Shown here one piece after another: positions 55,937 through 64,000 of a stretch of DNA of 64,000 nucleotides. The notes below the pieces were generated by a model. That model did no database searches and was not told the origin of the DNA. It saw nothing but the letters and a program-made list of their open reading frames with translations. The DNA is from Orychophragmus violaceus (Eukaryota; Streptophyta; Magnoliopsida; Brassicales; Brassicaceae). Where the stretch lies: assembly GCA_030180135.1 (NCBI GenBank), contig CM058235.1, positions 93,596,535 to 93,660,534 of the forward strand, in the 5' to 3' direction. The position numbers and the translations under genes were made by a program. The stretch's first letter is position 1; the number at the start of each line of letters is the position of its first letter.

Positions 55937-56815
55937 TCTATAATATAAAAGATGAAAATAGTTTTTAGCGTTGATACATCAAAGTCTTTCTATTGATCCA
56001 CTTCAAATTATTTTTTTCTTTCTCAAACCAGGCATTTAATACAAGATTAACATATATACACAATAAATTATTTAACTTAAAATAGTTTAAGCTTAATTAG
56101 ATAACAAATATTTTAAAATAATTATAAAATAAATAACTTCATAAATAAAAAAATTCTATAAAATAATTTCAAATACATCTTCTATATTTTTAGATAATAA
56201 ATTAGCAAATATAACTAAATATTAATATAAATAAAAATACCAAATTATAAAACTAAAAATAATAATAACATTATAGTTTCTTTAAAAATAACTAAAAATT
56301 AAAATAAAAACTATATAATAAATAATCAAATTGTTAATTGTTAAGAATAGAAATATATGATACAAATACATAAAATGAATAGAAAAAAAATTTATACAAA
56401 ACATAAAAACATAAAAATGAAACTAATGAAATATAAACAGAAATTAACAAAATGATAAATAATTTTTTTTAAAATATCATTGTAAGATTAAGACTTGGAT
56501 AAATAAAAATTTATAAATATTAAGTAAATATTTTTAAAATAGTGTATGAAAAAATTAAAAGGATGATAAATTTTTGAAAAAATAAAAATTCATTTAAAAG
56601 AAAAACAGAAAACTCTTGAAAATATTAATAAAAATATTAGCATATTATTAATAATATAAATTAAAATAATATTTGCATATTATTTCTTGCAAGTTATAAT
56701 GATAAAAATGCAAATTCATAAATAAACACATATGAAAATATTAATATTTAAAATAAAATAACAATAAATTAAATATTTATAAATTAAAAAATATATGCGT
56801 TAATGCATATTCTAG
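55937..56815 (+). mobile_element. Short AT-rich non-autonomous Helitron (879 bp)
   Basis: The 5' end TCTATAATATAAAAG follows a host A. The 3' end is CTAG (56812-56815) preceded by a small hairpin, ATATGC-GTTAAT-GCATAT at 56793-56810, and followed by a host T. TC start, hairpin, CTRR end and A/T target are the defining marks of Helitrons, and the 5' sequence is like Arabidopsis ATREP ends. The interior is extremely AT-rich and has no Rep/helicase frame. Confidence 0.8.
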
Positions 56816-57154
56816 TAATAAAAATAAAATATGGCTAAGATGATTATTTTCTAAATTTAGTGAATCTTTTTCCAAATATTTATTACTAAAAAAATTAAGT
56901 GAGAAATATGTAGGCCCAAGTGCATTATTTATTTACGTAATTTGAAACCCAAAGACCTATTGTTGATAATTAATTTGGATTAAAAACTGAAAAGATTAGA
57001 CCCTTTGTTCTTCTTCCCGGAATTCCTTCTCAAACACAAATCTTTTGGATCGGTTTCCTTTCTCTCATTCCTTTGGGATGAAATTGAGTTTCCTCGTGTT
57101 CTATTGTAGAAGATTATTTGGGATTACAAAATTTGTTCTTTTGATCATAGCGGA

Positions 57155-60100
57155 ATGAAATCGTTGGATCGATTAGAAACCCTAATTTCAGAGGAAGAGG
57201 AGGAAGAAGAAGATGTTGATTTCAATCCTCTTCTAAAGGAAACTCCTTCCCGTGAAGCTTCGTCGAGTTTGAGCTCTGAAGTCGAAATTCTTGATGGTGA
57301 AACTGTGAATAGCATTCCTGTTGCAAAGGAGGTAATCGCGATGCAAAGTAATGTCGAATTAGTCCCCAAGGACTCGAAATTGATGTCTGATCAGAAAGGA
57401 GGTGACCTTTCAAGACAAGAAGAATATGAAAACGGAGACATGATCCAAACTCACAAGCAACTTCTGATGCCAGATGAGGAAGATGATGCAATCTGCAAGC
57501 GAACTAGAGCTCGGTATTCGCTTGAAAGTTTCACTCTTGATGATCTTGAGGCTTTTCTTCAGGAGACTGATGATGATGATGACATTCCAAACGTTGATGA
57601 TGAGGAAGAATACCGCAAGTTTCTGGCCGCCGTTTTACACAGTGGTGACGCTGAGGTTCAGTTGGTACAGAGTGGAGATAACAATGAGGATGACGATGAT
57701 GAGGATAACGATCTAGACTTCGAGATAGAACTTGAAGAAGCACTGGAAACTGATGATGAGGAAATTATACCGGAAAAGGTCACAACAAATGACAGCAAAA
57801 GCACTAAGAGACGGCCCGTGACTAGGCAGAAGAGACGGCAAAACATCTCATTTCAGCATAAAATCAGTTCGACTGAGCAGTCTAGCAGATTGTTACGCCC
57901 TCTTGTACCTATCTTGCCCGTTGCACCACCTGCTAGTTGGTTTCCTGCTCCTGAAGCAGTTGCTTCATCAGAAAACAGCAAAAGCATTGGTTTCAGTCAA
58001 GCCCAATTGGGAGAATTGCATTGTTTGATCCAAGATCACCTTCAACTTCTTATCCAGGTTTACTCTCTTTGTGCACTCGATCATTCACGGCAACACATTG
58101 GAACCCAAGTCCAAGGACTTATATCTGAGATGATCCAACAACACCAAGGATATGTTTCACGCCAAAGTCATCTTCTTGTCACTGGTTCAGCATCATCGGT
58201 TCTGGATACTGTGGATCTAGCTGGGAGATATCTAGTTGATGTTTCTAGTGGTATGCTATTTGGTTGAAAGATAGTGTGCTATATCTCTTTGTTTTCTTAT
58301 CTGTTTTATTTTGCTATATAATTGTCTTGATCATTGAACCATTGTAGCCGTTCAAGATATTCGAAGGTATCAACTGGAATCCGGTTTTGATGCTTTTTCT
58401 CAAAGAGTGCCATTATTTCCACTTCCTCTCCAACAGATCGTAAACAATCCTCCTTCATCCCCTAGTATAAGTAAGTCACCATCACATCAGCAGCAGTCTA
58501 AGAAGACGTTAGCTGCTACACTCGTTGAATCGGCAAAGAAGCAGTCTGTTGCCTTGGTCCATAAGGATATCGCCAAGTTAGCTAAAAGATTTCTGCCTTT
58601 GTTCAAATTATCGCTATATCCCCACAAGCCACCTGCTGCAGCTGTTACCAATCGGTTCCTTTTCACTGAGGCTGAGGATGAGTAAGTTCCTTTCCTTTTA
58701 CTTTTCTTGCTCTAATCTAGTAGAAAATTGATTCATTGTGCTGTTTGTATGCAGATTACTGGCTCTTGGAATAATGGAGTATAACTCAGACTGGAAGGCA
58801 ATCAAGCAGCGCTTTCTTCCATGTAAAGGCGAGCATCAGGTAATCATCACTGAATGTCTGTAGAAATAGGAATAGTTTTTTTGGGGCTGCGAAGTAATCA
58901 GTTCGTATTGATTGGATTGCTCTCATTATCATAAGGGATATTCTTACCACAAAATTCAACTGCTAAATAGATAAAAAACTTTAGGTCGATGCAGTTTCTG
59001 TTGCATATGAAGTAGGTCTGTCGTTTTTTCAATCTGCTTTCATTCCAGAGACTTATAAATTGGTGTACTGAAGTTTTAAACATAGCTGTATTAAGTTTAG
59101 TGTTGCTCATGATCTGCATGTCCATGTGGTTTGATAGTGTTTTCATCAACCAGGCTGATGATCAAGAAATGAAAGTCTGGTCTATTCTAATACATTCTAC
59201 TTTTATTTGTTTCAGATTTATGTTAGGCAAAAAAACCGGAGATCATCTAAAGCCCCAGAAAATCCAATTAAGGTATGTTATATGCTTGACATGGTTTATC
59301 ACCATTTTATTTGTATGCTATTTGTCTGCCTGTCGGTTCCATAAAGTCAGTGGCCTGAACTTGTTTGTCGACTAATAAGCACTATATATGCATCAGTATA
59401 CGAACTCATTGTCATAAAAGATAACAGTGGATGCTGTGACAAAAAATGGATGATTAATGGATAATAATAATATGACCATCTTAGCATGTTTTAATTTACT
59501 TCACTAATATGTTGGTCATTCATGGGTGACATTGACATGATATGTATAGTTACTTTTTCTCTTCAAGCATGCCATAGCTTAATCTAAATATACATGGTGT
59601 AGCTAACCGAACATGCATTATGCAAATCAACATTACATGTTTAAGACGGATACAGACCGATGCCTAAAAATGATATGTATTTTATTCTGTTCCAACCACA
59701 ATTTCAAGTTGCTACTGGATTTTCTCCTCACTGGTGTGTATGTATATATTTTGCCTCCTACAGGCAGTTTTGAGGATGAAAAGCTCTCCCCTAACCCCAC
59801 AAGAGATAGAACGCATACAAGAGGTAATTCCACAAGCGCACCCTTTCCAATTCTGATTGGAAATAGTAAATTTGAATGCTCAGTAGATTTGAAGGCTTGG
59901 TATAAATTTGAATGATCAGGGACTGAAGTACTTCAAATATGATTGGATATCGGTTTGGAAATTCATTGTGCCTTATCGAGACCCATCCTTACTGCCAAGG
60001 CAATTGCGCATTGCCCTTGGAATTCAGAAGTCGTATAAGCTAGATGATGTCAAAAAGGAGAAGCGGCGATTATATGATACAAACAAAAGAAAGTCCAGAG

Positions 60101-62174
60101 AGCAGCCGGCATCTGCAAAAGAGGTCTGTCTTTCATATGTTGGCTTTCTCATAAAAAATGTAATTTACCTTTACTCACCTTTCATCGCATGTTGCAGGAC
60201 CGTCATGGTGCTTCTAAGGCCAATGAAAATCATGTTGGACATGAATTGGGGGAAAATTCAGGTGATGCTTACCTTCATGAAGGATTTTTAGCAGACTGGA
60301 GGCCTGGCATGCCAAATCTCTTTTATTCTACATCTATGCACTCCCTTGGCAATGCAAAGGATGTTCCCCGCAATCAGTCAATACAAACATGTACTGGTGA
60401 AGGACCAAGAAATGACCAAATTCTGACATATACGCGGAGGCTTGCACCTTCATTCATTCCTCTGGACCACCAAACATCTGGTACAGCACTTGGTGCGTCA
60501 GGTGCACCGATAATTATGCAGTCATATCATCGTGCTCGAAAACAACGCAACAGAAGTGTAGTGAGACTAGCCCCTGATTTACCTCCCCTTAACCTTCCAT
60601 CTTCGGTCCGTGTTATCTCGCAGTCAGTTTTTGCAAAGAATCAGTCTGAAACATCCTCAAAAAGTTGTAGCATTAAGGGTGGCATGTCTGATGTATCTGG
60701 GAGTACTGAACTTCCTTGCGTTTCAGCTAACGAAGATAACAACGGTCCTCCTTGCGAAAAAGATTTACCGGCAGAGAGCTCCTCTGGGATGGGTGAGACA
60801 GACAATGACTCTGATCTTCAAATGCATCCTTTGTTGTTCCGGACCCCTGAGCATGGACAGATTTCATGTTACCGTTCAAACAGAGATCCAGGAGGTTCTA
60901 GTTCTTTTAGTTTCTTTTCTGACAAACGACCTCAGCTGCTGAGTCTTTTCAACAGTCCAAGGCAAATCAATCACTCAGCTGATCAGTTTCAGAAAAAATC
61001 ATCACTAAATGATCACGAAGCAGCACTGGGCGACAGCTGTTTTCATCCTCTTCTTCAAAGAACTGAATGTGAAACGAGTTATCTTACTAGTAAACGTGGG
61101 AAGTTAGACACAGACATTGGCAAGAAAGGCAAATTAGGTCAACTTCAGGATACTTCGTGTGCTGTTGAGAGGACTTGTATCCCTGCCTCTGGTCGTAATG
61201 ATGTTAGCTTGAAACATTTCAGTTCTAGCAAACATGCTAAAAATGTGAACATAAATATCAATCTAAGTACGAGCACATCTAAGGTAAAAGATTGTGGTCG
61301 TATCTCAGCAGTAAATATTTCAGAAGTTCCAGACGTCTGCCTGATTCAACGTAATGATGGCTCTGAAGTGCCTGGATCAACCGCAACAAGCGATAGATGC
61401 CTTGACGAAATGGCTGATCAATCTAATCTAGGTATAGTGATGGAACAAGAGGAATTAAGTGATTCTGACGAAGATGTTATGGAAGAAGAACATGTCGAGT
61501 TTGAGTGTGAAGAGATGGCTGATTCAGAAGGAGAAGAGGGCTCAGAATGCGAAGAAATTAGTGAAATGCAAGATAAGGTAAGTTGTAGTTATTTATTCAG
61601 TTTTTTACGGAGTGCCTCAGGAAGCATTAGCCTTATTTGTTAATTTCTTTTCCCATAACTTAGGACTTTGTGAGCAATAGGACTAAAGCATATATTGGTC
61701 CTAATTTCTTGTAGATTTAGAGATGTCCTTTTTGTTGTGTAGTTATGTGACCTGTGGATGGTCTTGGTAATGCATGAACTTTTCCATCTGCAGGATAGCA
61801 GAAGCTCTGGAGTAGATATAGCTTCAACAGATGTCGACTCTGGCAAGGAACTAGGCAGGGATTGTCCAAACAGTCCTTGGTTGAGTCTGGATCCCAGTTA
61901 CCGTCCCTCAAGTAGTAAGGTTAAGGGCCTAGGGAAGACAGAGCCAGATGCTAAAACGACAATGACGCAATGTGGTCCCAGTAGAACACGCAAAAAGAGG
62001 ACACCGAGGAAGAGAAGAGATGCAGGATCAAAGGAAGACGTAGGCGTTGCTCAGTTGAGACTGGGTTCTCTCGCCCTCCCTTCGGTGAAGAAACCCAGGA
62101 AGTGTGTCGTGCAGGCGGAAACAAGTCCAAGTATTGAGACAACCAGAGAAACTTCTAGGCCCAACAACAAATGA
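57155..62174 (+). CDS. DUO3: DUO POLLEN 3-like (GON-4 family) regulator, 8 exons
   Basis: Start MKSLDRLETLISEEEEEEED. Exons: 57155-58250, 58348-58681, 58755-58839, 59216-59272, 59764-59823, 59920-60123, 60198-61577 and 61794-62174; 3597 nt, an exact frame of 1198 residues. All borders are GT-AG. The N-terminus is acidic (to about residue 240). The conserved core spans exons 4-6: IYVRQKNRRSSKAPENPIK, PLTPQEIERIQE, then YFKYDWISVWKFIVPYRDPS and RQLRIALGIQKSYKLDDVKK (about 545-600), as in GON-4-like proteins. A second acidic block (LSDSDEDVMEEEH) ends exon 7 and a basic tail (RKKRTPRKRR) lies in exon 8. Arabidopsis DUO3 (AT1G64570, as I recall) is nuclear, and needed for male germline division and sperm-cell gene expression and in embryos. 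It appears intact. Confidence 0.95.
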
Positions 62175-62654
62175 TTAGCTCTTCCCCACTCCAAATCTCT
62201 TCCAGGCACAGAGACATAAAACTACGGCCAATCTGGAGAAGTGTGTTCTTTGGGTTTACCCTCTTGGAGGTTGCGGCACCCACTCAAAAAAAAAAACCAC
62301 TCAGATTCTGATATTTTTGGACATTTCCAATAGAACCATGAATTACGAGGACATGAAATGGTAAATAGTCTGATAAAACTTTCAGGAATCAAGTTCCCAG
62401 AGACAATTGCAGGGTACAAAGATGAGTAGTGCATGAGGCAGAATGAATAAGAATCAGCTTTGGCAGATTCAGGTCAGCCATTTCTTTTGTGAGTTCTCTT
62501 ACTTTTAACTAGTATATTTTAAATTTGTAGATATTTCGTATCGGAGTAAATCTATCTCTCTCTAACCAAAGAGTAAATATTTATATGGAATAATAGTTTA
62601 ATCCAAGTAATGGAAAATTATATAAATAGTCGAGGAAAAAGGAAATATTGCTTA
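62175..62654. other. DUO3 3' UTR and spacer
   Basis: Contains the likely 3' UTR of DUO3 and AT-rich spacer; an A-run lies at 62286-62296. No further gene is seen. Confidence 0.6.
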
Positions 62655-63165
62655 CAAATGAAATGGGTACTTGTTTTATTTCGTTACTTTACAGGCGTTT
62701 GAGGTATATGGATGTGCATGCCATAGAGGGTAGTCCTGCTAATTGTCAGATATGGCATGTCAAGCAAGAAGTTGTTGGTGACAACACCACAGCCTTACAA
62801 GCTGTTGGAAGAAAAAATTCAAATTCTGGCTAAGCAGGTTAGTTACAAGCTTGCTTTGTTTTACTAATAAGAGAGTCATTGCATCCTTGTATTAGCATTG
62901 ATTCATTTATGTGTTGCCTTTTTTTGGTATCATCTGCATTTGGTGGTAATGTTGACTGTCGTTTGGTTATCTGAAGAGAGAACCGGAAGTGGAAGAAGGA
63001 TGGAATGCCTATCAAAGATACAGTTGAAGAAATATACAAAAGGCTTGATGCAATTGATGCTCGGGCAGCCAGTGCAAGTTGCTTGTTACCACTAAACAGT
63101 TTCTACTGCCCTTTTAGGATACTTGTTTCTCATGATAGCATAGATATAAACAAGAGGGTATGCAT
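62655..63165 (+). pseudogene. Duplicated fragment of ABCF3 (exons 4-5 with intron sequence)
   Basis: Starts in sequence matching the end of ABCF3 intron 3 (AAATGGGTACTT...TTACTTTACAGG). It continues through an exon-4 piece (RYMDVHAIEGSPANCQIWHV, KQEVVGDNTTALQ), the end of exon 4 (ILAKQ), intron 4, an exon-5 piece (KRLDAIDA) and intron 5 (CTTGTTTCTCATGATAGCATAG). The Walker A motif and parts of both exons are deleted. Intron sequence is retained, so it is a genomic copy, about 18 kb from its parent and on the same strand, on the far side of DUO3. Confidence 0.9.
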
Positions 63166-63626
63166 TTAGTACATCCACCTGGGCTCCATTGAGGTGGGGC
63201 TATTCTTAAGCAGAAGAGTTGTGAGGCAAAATTCAGTCAGATCTAGTGTTTGAAATGGAGATCCAATCTTAAGCGTAATTTATTGATGTTTCATATAGTT
63301 GTTGATTTTATCTTTCTCCTTTTTGTAGAAAAATATTTGAAACAATTTTAGGATATGTGATTAACTGTTTGGCTGAAGAGTTGAGCTGATTTATGTGCAA
63401 ATATAATATAATATAATACTATTTACGGTCTTACACTTTGCTTTATATGGTTTCATTTTTACAACCACCCAGGAGTTAGACAATACCTTTGAACAAAGAC
63501 AACTTGATAGCAACATTATCACTCGCATCTATTTCTTATAACTTGATTGCATATCAAAAAAGTACAACACAAAATGAGTGTTAAATTTTATCTTTACAGA
63601 ATGGATATGCATCCGCGCACAACGCT
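63166..63626. other. Non-coding spacer
   Basis: AT-rich, with a TATAATATAATATAAT run near 63403. No gene or element end is seen. Confidence 0.5.
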
Positions 63627-64000
63627 TTACTCATGAATTACTCTGACGAGTTCAGCCAAAGATGATCTTGTGTCGTCATCATTATTTATGCATGTAGTTG
63701 ACATAATACCATTTCTTTCATTTTTCTACACAGCTTATCCGCTTCACGCCGTCTGCCTTTCCTAGACAATCTTGATATCATTGTACTGTATGCTATAGCA
63801 TCAGGCTTCACTCCTTTGAGAGTGAGGCTACAAAACAAATACCAAGCCTCCTTCACTTTACCAGTTCTACACATCCCTTTTATGATGATACTATACGTTA
63901 TAATATCAACATACATTCCACTCTTTTTCATATCCTCCACCATCACCAGTGCTTTCTCTGTCTTCCCATTACTACATAAACAATCTAACAAAATGTTGTA
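63627..64000 (-). pseudogene. PPR protein 3' end (RFL type), with a late frameshift; cut by window edge
   Basis: The minus-strand frame entering at 64000 reads YNILLDCLCSNGKTEKALVM, then VDIITYSIIIKGMCRTGKVK and GVKPDAIAYSTMISRLSRKG, giving nearly three 35-residue P-type PPR repeats. It matches the C-terminus of restorer-of-fertility-like genes, such as those I recall at AT1G64580 and its neighbour. Such proteins bind mitochondrial RNA. In the present frame it ends MKEMVLCQLHA at 63686. One base earlier or later the frame would continue as GIMSTTCINN...LAELVRVIHE and stop at 63627, so a one-base deletion after KMKE probably truncates it. The rest of the gene lies outside the window. Confidence 0.8.

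Noticed and set aside
57474..57846. Alternative frames inside DUO3 exon 1 on both strands
   Set aside because: They are shadows of the acidic-repeat coding sequence (GATGAT/GAGGAA runs).

Overview
This window is nuclear DNA from a flowering plant, almost certainly a member of the Brassicaceae. Genes have many short introns with GT-AG borders, spacers are AT-rich, and the retrotransposons use plant-type primer sites: initiator-Met tRNA for the Copia elements and an Asp-type site for the Athila-like Gypsy elements. The two intact genes and the gene fragment at the right edge follow the order I recall from Arabidopsis thaliana chromosome 1: ABCF3/GCN3 (AT1G64550), DUO3 (AT1G64570), then a restorer-like PPR gene (AT1G64580 neighbourhood).

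The left half (1-37 kb) is a nest of retrotransposons. It runs: a minus-strand Athila-like Gypsy element (1-5575), broken into by a Copia element (5576-11125) whose 3' part is replaced by the 3' end of a plus-strand Gypsy element (11126-14126). A longer minus-strand Gypsy element follows with gag, pol, primer site and 5' LTR (14127-21731), then a further plus-strand Gypsy 3' end and LTR (21732-23328). That last LTR truncates a minus-strand DUF1985-type gene (23329-24938) that carries a duplicated exon and a long TTC/GAA tract. Next come a LINE-like retroposon, a tRNA-derived SINE and a SINE fragment, all with target-site duplications, and a CACTA end. A complete but degenerate minus-strand Copia element (28959-35995) and a chromovirus Gypsy remnant (35996 to about 37040) close the block.

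From 37 to 43 kb lie broken host-gene pieces (a PLAC8/DUF2985 pseudogene entered by a LINE, and an NSF D2-domain fragment that keeps its introns) plus LINE debris. Then comes ABCF3, intact, with 18 exons (43202-47460, 717 codons plus stop). The gap to DUO3 holds a long-TIR Mutator-like element, a young non-autonomous LTR retrotransposon with long unrecognised open frames, and a short AT-rich Helitron. DUO3 is intact with 8 exons (57155-62174, 1198 codons plus stop). After it come a stray duplicated piece of ABCF3 and the 3' end of a PPR gene with a late frameshift.

The most striking signal is not a gene. A 14-16 bp palindrome (consensus TGYRTCGAYCGWYGCA) occurs again and again in the Gypsy LTRs, UTRs and inter-domain linkers, and in the LTR and leader of the Copia elements. 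It usually comes in pairs whose centres are 20-23 bp apart, most often 21 bp, about two helical turns, with spacers of differing sequence. I saw no such pairs in the host-gene half. This looks like a shared cooperative protein-binding site acquired by unrelated retrotransposons; its function is unknown to me.
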